DNA of 64,000 nucleotides. Source: Akkermansia muciniphila. GTDB lineage: Bacteria; Pseudomonadota; Gammaproteobacteria; Burkholderiales; Burkholderiaceae_C. Positions 33,371 to 42,214 of the stretch are shown piece by piece. Each line of letters begins with the position of its first letter. The first letter of the stretch is position 1. A model generated the notes under the pieces. It worked only from the letters and a program-made list of their open reading frames with translations. It had not been told where the DNA came from and did no database searches. The position numbers and the translations under genes are program-made. Where the stretch lies: contig CALQKH020000009.1 in assembly GCA_943331105.2 (NCBI GenBank), forward strand, positions 1-64,000. The letters run 5' to 3'.

Positions 33371-35541
33371 CCGCGCCGCCAATCGTGGAACTTCTTCACC
33401 CAAGCCAATAACTTCTGTGGCGCGTGCGCACGCTTCCATTCACCCGCCGCGTACTTGTTGGCCTCGGCCATGGTCGGGTAGGTGTGGATGGTGCCCAGGA
33501 TCTTGTTTAACCCCAGGCCATGCTTCATGGCCAGCACGTATTCGGCCAGCAAATCGCTTGCGTGTGAGCCCACGATGGTCACGCCCAAAATGCGGTCCTT
33601 GCCGGGCACAGTGAGCACCTTCACAAAGCCATGAGCCTCACTGTCTGCAATCGCTCGATCCAAGTTGTCGATGCCGTACTTCGTCACCTCATACGCGATG
33701 CCTTGGGCTTGCGCCTCTTGCTCGTTCAGACCGACACGCGCCACCTCGGGGTCGACGAAGGTGGTCCAGGGAATCACCCGGTAATCCACCTTGAAGGATT
33801 TGAAATCGCCAAACAGCGCATTGACCGCCGCATACCAAGCCTGATGCGCGGCCACATGGGTGAGCTGGTAAGGCCCAGCCACATCACCTGCGGCATATAT
33901 ATTGGGGTAAAGCGTTTGCAGGTACTCGTTGGTGTCCACCGTGCGGTGCGTGGGCACACCCATGTCCTCGAGGCCATAGCCTTGCAGGCGTGCCACACGG
34001 CCCACGGCGCAGACCAAGGCATCAAAGACGATGTCGACTTCTTGTCCTTGCCCTTCTCCTTGTCTGCTGACCACCAAAATTTTGTCCTCACCCCGACGCT
34101 CGCAGCGCAGCGCCTTGTGTCCGGTAAGCACCTGCACGCCATCGGCCTGCAACGCGTCACGCACCAACGCAGACACCTCTTCGTCCTCGCGCACCATGAT
34201 GCGCTCGCCCATCTCGACCTGTGTGACCTGTGCGCCCAGCCGGACGAAACTTTGCGACAGCTCACAACCAATCGGCCCGCCACCCAGCACCACGATGCGC
34301 TTCGGAATGTCATCCAACTTGGCAAACTCGTCCCACAGGGTGTCGCTGGTGACGTAGCCCACGTCATCGAGGCCCGGCAAGGACGGCACCATGGGGCGTG
34401 CGCCCGCCGCGATCACGATGCTCCGCGCCGTCAGGCGCTGCACCTGGCCGTCGTTCAAAGTCACTTCCACTGTCCACGGGTTGACCAACTTGCCAAAGCC
34501 CTGCAGCACTTCCACGCCCAGGCCGTTGTAGCGCGCCACACTGTCGTGGGGCTCGATGGCGCGGATCACGTCGTGCACACGCTGCATCACCGCTTTGAAA
34601 CTGAAAAGCGGCGTGGTGTCGCTCAGGCCGTACTTCGCGCCGTGGCGCATCTGGTGCGCTATTTTTGCGCTCTTGATCAAGGCCTTGCTCGGCACGCAGC
34701 CGTAGTTCAGGCAGTCACCGCCCATCTTGTGCGCTTCGATCAACGTCACCTTGGCTTTGACAGCGGCGGCAATGTAGGCCGACACCAAACCCGCCGCACC
34801 CCCACCGATCACGATCAGGTTGCGGTCAAAGGTCTTGGGGCGCACGCTGGCCCAGCGAGCGTAGACTTTGCGCTTTTGCACCGCTGCCACGATGCGGCGC
34901 GCGATCAACGGAAAGATGCCCAGCAACACAAAGCTGCCCAAAAGCGCCGGGCTCAAAATGCCCTGCACCGACTCAAGTTGCGCCAGTTGCGTGCCCGCAT
35001 TCACATACACCGCCGTACCCGCCAGCATGCCCAGCTGGCTCACCCAGAAAAAGGTCCAGGTCTTCATGCGCGTCAGGCCCATGAGCAGGTTGATGAGGAA
35101 GAAAGGCACCACCGGGATCAAGCGCAAGCTGAACAGGTAAAACGCCCCCTCTTTGTTCACGCCAGCGTTGATGTCGGCCAAGCGCTGACCGAAGCGGGCT
35201 TCGACCCACTCGCGCAGCACAAAACGCGAAACCAGAAAAGCCAAAGTAGCACCGATGGTGGAAGCAAACGAGACCAGCAACAAGCCTTGCCACAGGCCAA
35301 AGACAGCGCCGCCCGCTAGGGTGATGATGACCGCCCCCGGTATCGACAAAGCTGTGGCCAGCACATACAACACGACGTAAGAAGCCGCGACCGTGAAAGG
35401 CTGCTGCGCATGCAGCTGCACGAATCCGGCCTGGCTGGCCTTGAGTTGCTCAAAGCCAAGGTAATGCCCCAAATCCAGGTGGACAAATGCACCGATGGCC
35501 AGGATCAGCAGCAGCCACACAAAGCTTTGGCGAAAACGCAT
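33367..35541 (-). CDS. Fusion of TVP38/TMEM64 membrane domain and FAD disulfide reductase
   Basis: A 724-residue fusion. Residues 1-220 are a TVP38/TMEM64 (SNARE-associated/DedA-like) membrane domain with about six hydrophobic segments, including the family helix around FYLFSLRLIPVVPFFLINLL. Residues 240-700 form a pyridine-nucleotide disulfide oxidoreductase: GGGAAG at 246-251, the redox pair in GGDCLNYGC (Cys277, Cys282), a second Rossmann motif VVLGGGPIGCEL, and a C-terminal dimerisation domain ending with the LGTIHTYPTMAEANKYAAG motif. It resembles mercuric-reductase/dihydrolipoamide-dehydrogenase-like enzymes tethered to the membrane. The electron acceptor is unknown. Confidence 0.88.
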   Translation of the reverse strand: MRFRQSFVWLLLILAIGAFVHLDLGHYLGFEQLKASQAGFVQLHAQQPFTVAASYVVLYVLATALSIPGAVIITLAGGAVFGLWQGLLLVSFASTIGATLAFLVSRFVLREWVEARFGQRLADINAGVNKEGAFYLFSLRLIPVVPFFLINLLMGLTRMKTWTFFWVSQLGMLAGTAVYVNAGTQLAQLESVQGILSPALLGSFVLLGIFPLIARRIVAAVQKRKVYARWASVRPKTFDRNLIVIGGGAAGLVSAYIAAAVKAKVTLIEAHKMGGDCLNYGCVPSKALIKSAKIAHQMRHGAKYGLSDTTPLFSFKAVMQRVHDVIRAIEPHDSVARYNGLGVEVLQGFGKLVNPWTVEVTLNDGQVQRLTARSIVIAAGARPMVPSLPGLDDVGYVTSDTLWDEFAKLDDIPKRIVVLGGGPIGCELSQSFVRLGAQVTQVEMGERIMVREDEEVSALVRDALQADGVQVLTGHKALRCERRGEDKILVVSRQGEGQGQEVDIVFDALVCAVGRVARLQGYGLEDMGVPTHRTVDTNEYLQTLYPNIYAAGDVAGPYQLTHVAAHQAWYAAVNALFGDFKSFKVDYRVIPWTTFVDPEVARVGLNEQEAQAQGIAYEVTKYGIDNLDRAIADSEAHGFVKVLTVPGKDRILGVTIVGSHASDLLAEYVLAMKHGLGLNKILGTIHTYPTMAEANKYAAGEWKRAHAPQKLLAWVKKFHDWRRG

Positions 35542-35592
35542 GGATTGACCCCAAATACCTTCGGTTGAAAAATGCCGAAAACCCTGCTGTAT

Positions 35593-36663
35593 TCAAACCT
35601 CGTGTGCCAACGGTAAATTCAGCAGCAGGTTTTGCGGCTTGAGTTTGAGCAAACCCTGCTCGTTCATGGCCACACCCAGATAAACCGTTTTGCCACGCAC
35701 ATCAGCGCGCATGTCATCCGGGTTGTCAAAACGCAGCTTGAACAAGCTGATGAGTTGCTGCTGACGCTTGGCGTCCAGCTCAACGCCTTGGTAGAGGTCG
35801 TTGAGCAAAGCGGTGGCTGTGGCGTCCAAGCCCACGTGCCAACGCCAAGCAGGGTCGTCCACCTTTTGCACTGGCTCGATGCTGACGGCGACCCCCAAAA
35901 AGTGCTGTACCCAGCGGGTCAACACCACCGACAGGGCCTTGAGCCCAGAGCGGGCATTGACCATGCTCAAAATCAAACCGTGCGGCAATTCGTTTTGGAG
36001 CTCGTGCGTCATGTCGAGCAAAAACGCGTACCGGCTCAAGCCTTCACGCTGCGCAAAATAACGCTCAGCGTTGTCTGGGTGCAGCACCTTCACGTCCACG
36101 GCCTTGAGCGTGGCACCACCCTCCATCAACAAACGCCCCATCTCGCCCAAACCGCCGGTGGCTTTGAGGCTGTCCAGTGTGTCGCTGTCCCCCGACAAAA
36201 CGCGGCCCCCTTCGATGGTGATGCGCTGGCGGCGAAACAGCAACTCGGCCGCCCGCCAAACCCAAGCATCTTGCACATCACCCAGCACATTGCACACGAT
36301 CGCTTGCACCACCACGTCGATGAAAAGCGGTGGCATTTGGATGTTGCCGGACTTTTGCCACGCTGTGTACGCCGCCTCCAGAGAACCGGCACTTTCCACT
36401 TCGTCTCGAAAACGCAAAAACAACTCGTAGTTTTCACGCGCATCATCGTCCTTGAAGGCCTTGAGTTGTGCAGGCGTCACCTGCAGCAAAGGTGCGTCCA
36501 ACAGCGCTTGGTGCAAGCGCTTTTCGGCTTTGCACGACTCTGGAACCAGCGCCAGCTCTGGACGCTCTAACCACAAACGCCAGTAGTCGGGCGTGGCAGT
36601 CATCCAGCCGCGCTCATTGCGCGTCAGATGCTGATGACCACAGGATGTCCAGAAATTTTGCAT
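35593..36663 (-). CDS. Conserved hypothetical protein (DUF6352-like)
   Basis: A 356-residue cytoplasmic protein with no signal peptide or membrane helices. The opening QNFWTSCGHQHLTRNERGWM and PEYWRL-like region, the ARENYELFLRFRDEVESAGS stretch and MPPLFIDVVVQAIVCNVLGD match what I recall of the betaproteobacterial DUF6352 family, whose function is not known. It starts 6 bases downstream of metH on the same strand, so it may be co-transcribed with it. The family assignment comes from memory of the motifs and needs a profile search. Confidence 0.65.
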   Translation of the reverse strand: MQNFWTSCGHQHLTRNERGWMTATPDYWRLWLERPELALVPESCKAEKRLHQALLDAPLLQVTPAQLKAFKDDDARENYELFLRFRDEVESAGSLEAAYTAWQKSGNIQMPPLFIDVVVQAIVCNVLGDVQDAWVWRAAELLFRRQRITIEGGRVLSGDSDTLDSLKATGGLGEMGRLLMEGGATLKAVDVKVLHPDNAERYFAQREGLSRYAFLLDMTHELQNELPHGLILSMVNARSGLKALSVVLTRWVQHFLGVAVSIEPVQKVDDPAWRWHVGLDATATALLNDLYQGVELDAKRQQQLISLFKLRFDNPDDMRADVRGKTVYLGVAMNEQGLLKLKPQNLLLNLPLAHEV

Positions 36664-36669
36664 GGGGCC

Positions 36670-39420
36670 TTACAGGTTGGGGGCCAACAAGCGCTGCAGG
36701 TCTTTGACCTGCACGCCACTGCGCTCGGCCAAATTGTGCACCTGGTCGTCACCCACTTTGCCCACGCTGAAATACTGCGCATCTGGGTGTGCGATGTAAA
36801 AACCAGACACGCTGGCTGCGGGCGTCATGGCCAGGCTTTCGGTCAGGCCCATGCCAATGTCTTCGCATTGCAGCAACTCGAACATGGCCTTTTTGGCACT
36901 GTGATCAGGGCAGGCAGGGTAACCAGGTGCAGGGCGAATGCCTTGGTATTTTTCGGCAATCAACTCTTCGTTGCTCAGCGACTCCGCTGCCGCATAACCC
37001 CACAGGTCGGTGCGTACCTTTTTGTGCAGACATTCGGCCAGCGCTTCGGCCAGTCGGTCAGCCAGTGACTTGAGCATGATCGCGCTGTAATCGTCGTGCG
37101 CGGCTTCAAAAGCCGCAGCGCGTTTGTCGGCACCGATGCCCGCTGTAACGGCAAAAATACCCACATGATCTGGTGCGCTGCCTTGTGGCGCGACAAAGTC
37201 GGCCAGGCAACGGCTGGGGCGCATGACCCCATCGATCATGTGCTTCTCGGTCTGCTGACGCAGGCCGCGCCAAGTCATGGCCACTTGGCTGCGCGATGCA
37301 TCGGTGTACAGCGCGATGTCATCGTCGTTCACGCTGTTGGCGGGGTAAAGGCCCAACACCGCATTGGCCGTGACCCAACGACCATCGATGATTTTTTGCA
37401 ACATGGCTTGTCCGTCTGCGTAGACCTTGCGCGCCTGCTCGCCCACCACGTCGTCGTCGAGGATCGCGGGGAAAGGCCCGGCCAGGTCCCAAGTCTGGAA
37501 GAAAGGGCCCCAGTCGATGTACTTCGCGATCTCGGCCAGGTCGTAGTTCTTGAACAGGCGGCGGCCAATGAATTTGGGTGCAGCGGGCAGGCCTTGCGAC
37601 CAGTCGATCGGTGTCTTATTCGAGCGGGCCTGCGCCAGCGTCCACATAGGGGTTTGCTTTTTGTTGGCGTGCTGTTCGCGCACCTTGTCGTAATCGGTGT
37701 TCAGGTCGGCAATGAACTTGGCCGCTTGCTCGGACAACAAACCCTGGGCCACGCCCACGCTGCGCGAAGCGTCGGGCACATAAACCACGGGGCCGCTGTA
37801 ATGGGGCGCGATCTTGACGGCCGTGTGCACGCGGCTGCAGGTGGCGCCGCCAATGAGCAGCGGCATTTGGCGCTCGCGGAAATACGGGTCTTTTTCCATC
37901 TCGCTGGCGACGTACTGCATCTCTTCCAGGCTGGGCGTGATCAAGCCGGACAGACCAATGATGTCGGCGTTTTCTTGCTTGGCTTTGGCCAAAATTTCGT
38001 GGCAGGGCACCATCACGCCCATGTTGACCACTTCAAAGTTGTTGCACTGCAAAACCACCGTGACGATGTTCTTGCCGATGTCGTGCACATCGCCCTTGAC
38101 GGTGGCGATCACGATCTTGCCCTTGGCCTTCACGTCTTCGCCAGCAGCTTCTTGTGCCAACTTTTCGGCCTCGATGTAGGGCAACAAATGCGCCACGGCC
38201 TGCTTCATCACGCGGGCGCTTTTCACCACTTGCGGCAAGAACATCTTGCCTTGGCCGAACAGGTCTCCGACCACATTCATGCCGTCCATCAACGGGCCTT
38301 CGATCACATGCAGCGGACGACCGCCTTGGGCCAACAGGTCTTGGTAAGCGGCTTCGGTGTCTTCGTTGATGAAGTCAGTGATGCCGTGCACCAGCGCGTG
38401 GCTCAAACGCTGCGCCACGCTCACGGGCACCTCTGCGGTGCCGCGCCACGCGAGTTTGGTGCTCTCGTCTTTGGCTGCGCCTTTGGCGCTGTCGGCCACT
38501 TCGATCAAACGCTCGCCCGCATCTGGACGACGGTTCAAAACCACGTCCTCCACACGCTCGCGCAGCACCGGTTCAATGTCGTCATAAACACCGACCATGC
38601 CCGCGTTCACGATGCCCATGTCCATGCCCGCCTGAATCGCGTGGTACAGGAACACGGTGTGGATGGCCTCGCGCACCGGGTCATTACCCCGAAAGCTGAA
38701 AGACACGTTGGACACGCCACCGCTGACCTTGGCACCAGGCAGGTTCTGTTTGATCCAGCGTGTGGCCTCAATAAAGTCCACGGCGTAGTTGTCGTGCTCT
38801 TCGATACCGGTGGCGATCGCAAAAATATTGGGGTCAAAAATGATGTCTTCTGGGGGAAATCCCACCTCGTCCACCAGCACGCGGTAAGCGCGTTCGCAAA
38901 TCTCCACTTTGCGTTGGTAGGTGTCTGCCTGGCCTTTCTCGTCAAAGGCCATGACCACAGCCGCAGCGCCATAACGCTTGACCAGCTTGGCCTGGCGCTT
39001 GAACTCGTCCAAGCCTTCTTTCATGCTGATGGAGTTGACGATGCCCTTGCCCTGGATGCAGCGCAAACCGGCCTCGATCACGGTCCATTTGCTCGAATCC
39101 ACCATCACCGGCACGCGGGCGATGTCGGGCTCACCCGCCATCAGGTTCAAAAACCGCACCATGGCCGCTTGGCTGTCCAGCATGGCTTCGTCCATGTTGA
39201 CGTCGATGATTTGCGCACCGTTTTCAACCTGCTGACGCGCCACGGCCAAGGCCTGTTCGTACTCACCGTTCAAAATCATGCGGGCAAAGGCTTTGGAGCC
39301 GGTGACGTTGGTGCGCTCGCCCACGTTGACGAAAAGAGACTTTGTGCCGATGGAGACAGGCTCCAGACCGGACAGCTTCATGGGGGCGACAGAGACGGTT
39401 TCAGACGCGACAACGGACAC
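36670..39420 (-). CDS. metH: Methionine synthase, cobalamin-dependent, lacking the homocysteine-binding domain
   Basis: A 916-residue protein with the last three modules of MetH: pterin-binding ([18 protein letters not shown] at the start), cobalamin-binding with the His ligand in [10 protein letters not shown] (about residue 446), and the AdoMet activation domain with [15 protein letters not shown] near the end. The N-terminal homocysteine methyltransferase domain (about 350 residues) is absent and not adjacent; in Comamonadaceae it is usually a separate gene. I chose the GTG at 39420. It has AAGG 7 bases upstream, and the ATG at 39465 lies inside an SAH riboswitch whose 3' arm ends at about 39441. 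Confidence 0.9.
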   Translation of the reverse strand: MSVVASETVSVAPMKLSGLEPVSIGTKSLFVNVGERTNVTGSKAFARMILNGEYEQALAVARQQVENGAQIIDVNMDEAMLDSQAAMVRFLNLMAGEPDIARVPVMVDSSKWTVIEAGLRCIQGKGIVNSISMKEGLDEFKRQAKLVKRYGAAAVVMAFDEKGQADTYQRKVEICERAYRVLVDEVGFPPEDIIFDPNIFAIATGIEEHDNYAVDFIEATRWIKQNLPGAKVSGGVSNVSFSFRGNDPVREAIHTVFLYHAIQAGMDMGIVNAGMVGVYDDIEPVLRERVEDVVLNRRPDAGERLIEVADSAKGAAKDESTKLAWRGTAEVPVSVAQRLSHALVHGITDFINEDTEAAYQDLLAQGGRPLHVIEGPLMDGMNVVGDLFGQGKMFLPQVVKSARVMKQAVAHLLPYIEAEKLAQEAAGEDVKAKGKIVIATVKGDVHDIGKNIVTVVLQCNNFEVVNMGVMVPCHEILAKAKQENADIIGLSGLITPSLEEMQYVASEMEKDPYFRERQMPLLIGGATCSRVHTAVKIAPHYSGPVVYVPDASRSVGVAQGLLSEQAAKFIADLNTDYDKVREQHANKKQTPMWTLAQARSNKTPIDWSQGLPAAPKFIGRRLFKNYDLAEIAKYIDWGPFFQTWDLAGPFPAILDDDVVGEQARKVYADGQAMLQKIIDGRWVTANAVLGLYPANSVNDDDIALYTDASRSQVAMTWRGLRQQTEKHMIDGVMRPSRCLADFVAPQGSAPDHVGIFAVTAGIGADKRAAAFEAAHDDYSAIMLKSLADRLAEALAECLHKKVRTDLWGYAAAESLSNEELIAEKYQGIRPAPGYPACPDHSAKKAMFELLQCEDIGMGLTESLAMTPAASVSGFYIAHPDAQYFSVGKVGDDQVHNLAERSGVQVKDLQRLLAPNL

Positions 39421-39440
39421 GGGCTCACCTTGGATCATCA

Positions 39441-39538
39441 GGTGAGCGTCGTTGTGCAAGATCATTCAGACATTGAACGGCCCCAAGCCTGACCTGCTGC
39501 GCCTTGACGGCGGCGGGCTGCAACGCTCCTTGGGGGTT
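39441..39538 (-). promoter_or_regulatory. S-adenosylhomocysteine (SAH) riboswitch of metH
   Basis: On the minus strand the leader reads CCCCAAGGAGCGTTGCA, then a GC-rich hairpin, AGGCTTGGGG pairing back with CCCCAAG (P1), a small hairpin, and CAACGACGCTCACC, which can pair with GGAGCGTTG as the pseudoknot. These are the conserved pieces of the SAH riboswitch, known upstream of metH and ahcY in beta- and gammaproteobacteria. SAH binding turns expression on. The 3' arm runs to about 39441, just before the GTG start at 39420. Confidence 0.82.
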
Positions 39539-39544
39539 GGTTAG

Positions 39545-39573
39545 ATTTTAACCGGGTGAGGTCTCACCCCCAA
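39545..39573 (-). promoter_or_regulatory. Predicted promoter of the metH riboswitch transcript
   Basis: Minus-strand TAAAAT (39545-39550) is a 5-of-6 -10 match, placed just upstream of the riboswitch. A weaker TTGGGG (39568-39573) lies 17 bases further upstream. Transcription would start at the 5' arm of P1. Confidence 0.45.
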
Positions 39574-39637
39574 CCATCAGGTCATCAAATGGCTAGGCCG
39601 CCCTCAGCATGGTCCAAAGTTTGCTTACCCCAAAAGC

Positions 39638-41302
39638 ATGCGCACCACCCCCATTCCAGACCCCACACCTTCCGAGGCCCATTGGCGCGAGCAAGAACTC
39701 TTGCTCATGCGCGAGGTCATGAAATGGGTAGGTCGCAGCCTGGCCTCAGACGAGGTGTTGCGCGAGATGCTGCATTTGATGAGCGAGTTGCTGGGTCTGA
39801 ACCGGGGGCGCATTGTGCTGCGCGACACACCGGCTGTGGGCGCCGCCCTGGGGCCGGCCACCGCTTCGATCCGCCATGCCTATGGCTTGACCGGTATGGA
39901 GATGCGCCGGGGGGTGTATGCCGAGGGCGAAGGCATCACGGGGCGGGCGCTGCAAAGCGGTTTGCCCGCGATTGTTCAGGACATTGCCCACGAGCCCTTG
40001 TTTTTGTTCCGCTCAGTGGCCGCAGAGCAGTTTCCTGCCGAGACGGTGGCCTACCTGGCCTTGCCCATCACCCTGGGCAATACCACGGTGGGTGTGCTGG
40101 GCTGCCACCGCATTCGCAGCCGCCAGCGCCATTTGAACGACGACCTGGCTGTGTTGAAGGTGCTGGCCACCTTGGCCGGGCAAGTGCTGCACATGGAGCA
40201 ACTGGTCAACGAGCAAACTCGCCACCTGCGGGCCCGCAATGCGGCCTTGTCGCAAGCGCTGAGCACGCACGCCGCACGCTATGGGCTGATCGGCAGCTCA
40301 CCCGCTTTGTTGCAGGCCTTGTCCGAGCTGGAACGGGTGTCGCAGTCACAAGCCACCGTTCTCTTGCTGGGCGAATCCGGCACGGGCAAAGAGTTGTTTG
40401 CCAGAGCGGTGCACCTGGCCAGCCCGCGCTCGACCCAGCCCTTCATCAAGGTGAACTGCTCGGCGATTCCGGACACGCTGTTCGAGTCGGAGCTGTTTGG
40501 CCACGAACGTGGCGCTTTCACCGGGGCGCACCAAGCGCGGCCCGGCTGGTTCGAGCAGGCGCATGGCGGCACCATCTTTCTGGATGAAATCGGCGAGCTG
40601 CCTTTGTCCCTGCAGTCGAAACTGCTGCGCACCTTGCAAGAGGGCGCGGTGGTTCGGCTGGGCAGCCAGCGCGAGGTCAAGGTGAATGTGCGCCTGGTGG
40701 CCGCCACCAACCGCGACTTGGCCGCCCAGGTGCAGGCCGGCCTCTTTCGGCAAGACCTGTATTACCGCCTGAACGTGATCCCGATCCGGCTGCCGTCACT
40801 GGCCGAGCGCCTTGGCGACATCCGCGAACTGGCTCTGCACTTTGTCAACCGGGCCAACCAGACGCACCAGAAAAACGTGTACCTCAGCCCTGAGGCACTG
40901 GACACCCTGACGCAGCAGCCCTGGCCCGGCAACATCCGCGAGCTGGGTAATTGCATCGAACGCGTGGTGTTGCTGGCCGATCAAACTTTGCTCACCCCCG
41001 GGCAGTTGAAGCCCTTTTTGCCTCAAGCTTCGGCCACGCCAGCCCTCACGTCCGCTGCGCCAAAGTCCGCAGTTGCCATGGCAGACGTTCCAGGGCCCAC
41101 CACGGGTCAGCCTCCGGCACTCGAGCGACCTGGCTCAGCGGCGTTGGGCGTGCGGCCTTACGAAAGCGCGCACTCGCACACGGTGCAGGTGTTGCAGCAA
41201 GCCCTGGACCAGCATCAGGGCAACCAATCCCGCGCCGCCCAAAGCCTGGGGCTGACTTTGCGCCAGTTTGCCTACCGGCTGCGCAAAGCCGGTTTGCGCT
41301 GA
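39638..41302 (+). CDS. Sigma-54-dependent activator with GAF domain (NifA/NorR-like)
   Basis: A 554-residue bacterial enhancer-binding protein. The N-terminal GAF sensor domain covers about residues 25-190 ([20 protein letters not shown]). The AAA+ domain has Walker A GESGTGKE (245-252), the sigma-54 contact loop GAFTGA (292-297) and Walker B FLDEIGE. After an Ala/Pro-rich linker comes a Fis-type helix-turn-helix ([20 protein letters not shown]). Immediately after its stop lie a 31-bp palindrome and a consensus -24/-12 promoter in front of the OsmC gene, so its target is very probably that operon. The GAF ligand is unknown; NorR senses NO, NifA oxygen or nitrogen status. Confidence 0.92.
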   Translation: MRTTPIPDPTPSEAHWREQELLLMREVMKWVGRSLASDEVLREMLHLMSELLGLNRGRIVLRDTPAVGAALGPATASIRHAYGLTGMEMRRGVYAEGEGITGRALQSGLPAIVQDIAHEPLFLFRSVAAEQFPAETVAYLALPITLGNTTVGVLGCHRIRSRQRHLNDDLAVLKVLATLAGQVLHMEQLVNEQTRHLRARNAALSQALSTHAARYGLIGSSPALLQALSELERVSQSQATVLLLGESGTGKELFARAVHLASPRSTQPFIKVNCSAIPDTLFESELFGHERGAFTGAHQARPGWFEQAHGGTIFLDEIGELPLSLQSKLLRTLQEGAVVRLGSQREVKVNVRLVAATNRDLAAQVQAGLFRQDLYYRLNVIPIRLPSLAERLGDIRELALHFVNRANQTHQKNVYLSPEALDTLTQQPWPGNIRELGNCIERVVLLADQTLLTPGQLKPFLPQASATPALTSAAPKSAVAMADVPGPTTGQPPALERPGSAALGVRPYESAHSHTVQVLQQALDQHQGNQSRAAQSLGLTLRQFAYRLRKAGLR

Positions 41303-41306
41303 TCGG

Positions 41307-41337
41307 ACATTGTGTTGACACATTGTCAACACAATGT
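41307..41337. promoter_or_regulatory. Predicted upstream activator site: 31-bp perfect palindrome
   Basis: Two 14-bp arms, ACATTGTGTTGACA and TGTCAACACAATGT, are separated by CAT. The site begins 4 bases after the activator gene and is centred about 150 bases upstream of the -24/-12 promoter, the usual distance for an enhancer-binding protein site. No T-tract follows, which argues against a terminator. Confidence 0.7.
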
Positions 41338-41470
41338 TCAAGCCCTCGACCCATGGCAGCCCGGTCATGCCACCACTACACAAAGCTACAAGCCTCTTGA
41401 AAGCCAAAATCCCTTGTAAATGAAGCACTTGCGTGCTTCAAATCTGCACCAGTCCGCTGACACACGGCCC

Positions 41471-41486
41471 TGGCACGGCCTTTGCA
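41471..41486 (+). promoter_or_regulatory. Sigma-54 (-24/-12) promoter of the OsmC/ACAD/rubredoxin operon
   Basis: TGGCAC (41471-41476), a 5-base spacer and TTGCA (41482-41486) match the sigma-54 consensus, including the invariant GG and GC 12 bases apart. Transcription should begin about 12 bases downstream, near 41498, giving a leader of about 50 bases before the OsmC start. Confidence 0.85.
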
Positions 41487-41550
41487 AAGTCATGGTCACA
41501 GGCATCGCTGCATGCCCTGTTTTACAACCCTCAATGCCCAAGGACTTGCC

Positions 41551-42111
41551 ATGACCGACGCTGCCACCCTCGACAACCCCACCACCATCAAAGCCTATTT
41601 GCGGCCCATCGACGCCCAGGGCCTGGCCACATTTGCCGCTGGCGGCAAAGCCAACCCGGCGCGGCGTGGCACCAACAAGGTCCACACCGTCATGGAAGGG
41701 CAGTACCGCTCCTTGTCTTCAGTGGGCGACCAACACACCGTGGTGGTCGACGAGCCGCTGCACCTGTTTGGCGAAGACACCGCACCAGCACCCGGCGAGA
41801 TCGTGCTGTCGGGTCTGGGCGGCTGCATCGCCGTGGGCGTGACTGCCGTGGCCACCTGGAAACGCGTCAAGCTCAGCAAGCTCGAAGTCTTTCTGGAGGG
41901 CGACATTGGCAACCCCGCCGCGTGGGGTGCAGGCGGTGCTTTGGAGATGACGCCCCCTCAAATGGGCTTTCAGGCCATCCGCGTGAAGGTGTTGGTGGAA
42001 GGTGATGCCCCGCGCGAAGTGCTGGACGAGATCGTGCAACACGCCAACTTCTACTCGCCCGTGGCCAACAGCATGCGCAACCCGATCCCCTTTGAGATCT
42101 CGATGGTCTGA
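41551..42111 (+). CDS. OsmC family protein, single-cysteine variant
   Basis: A 186-residue OsmC-fold protein. The first conserved Cys is present at residue 92 in LSGLGGCIAVGVTAVATW. The second, normally in a CPV motif, is replaced by Ser169 (NFYSPVANSM). Classical OsmC/Ohr enzymes need both for thiol peroxidase activity, so this member may have another role. The ATG at 41551 has an AAGGA ribosome binding site and lies about 65 bases after the sigma-54 promoter; the longer frame from 41482 overlaps the promoter. It is the first gene of the sigma-54 operon. Confidence 0.87.
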   Translation: MTDAATLDNPTTIKAYLRPIDAQGLATFAAGGKANPARRGTNKVHTVMEGQYRSLSSVGDQHTVVVDEPLHLFGEDTAPAPGEIVLSGLGGCIAVGVTAVATWKRVKLSKLEVFLEGDIGNPAAWGAGGALEMTPPQMGFQAIRVKVLVEGDAPREVLDEIVQHANFYSPVANSMRNPIPFEISMV

Positions 42112-42214
42112 GGCGTCCACAACGGCAGGTCTGGCTCTGACGCACCCGCCCATTGATCCTTGTCTTTGACCCTGCGGCCTGTGCAGCAGGGCTCACCTTC
42201 TTTCTGGAGCTTTC

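Noticed and set aside
33631-35319. A 562-codon plus-strand frame opposite the fused reductase
   Set aside because: Antisense shadow; the minus-strand protein has intact FAD, Cys-pair and membrane motifs.
37096-39492. A 798-codon open frame on the plus strand opposite metH
   Set aside because: It is the antisense shadow of a GC-rich conserved gene; its His/Ala/Gly-rich translation has no family features, while the minus strand encodes clear MetH modules.
41307-41337. The 31-bp palindrome as an intrinsic terminator of the activator gene
   Set aside because: No T-tract follows, the centre is 3 bases, and the distance to the sigma-54 promoter fits an enhancer site better.
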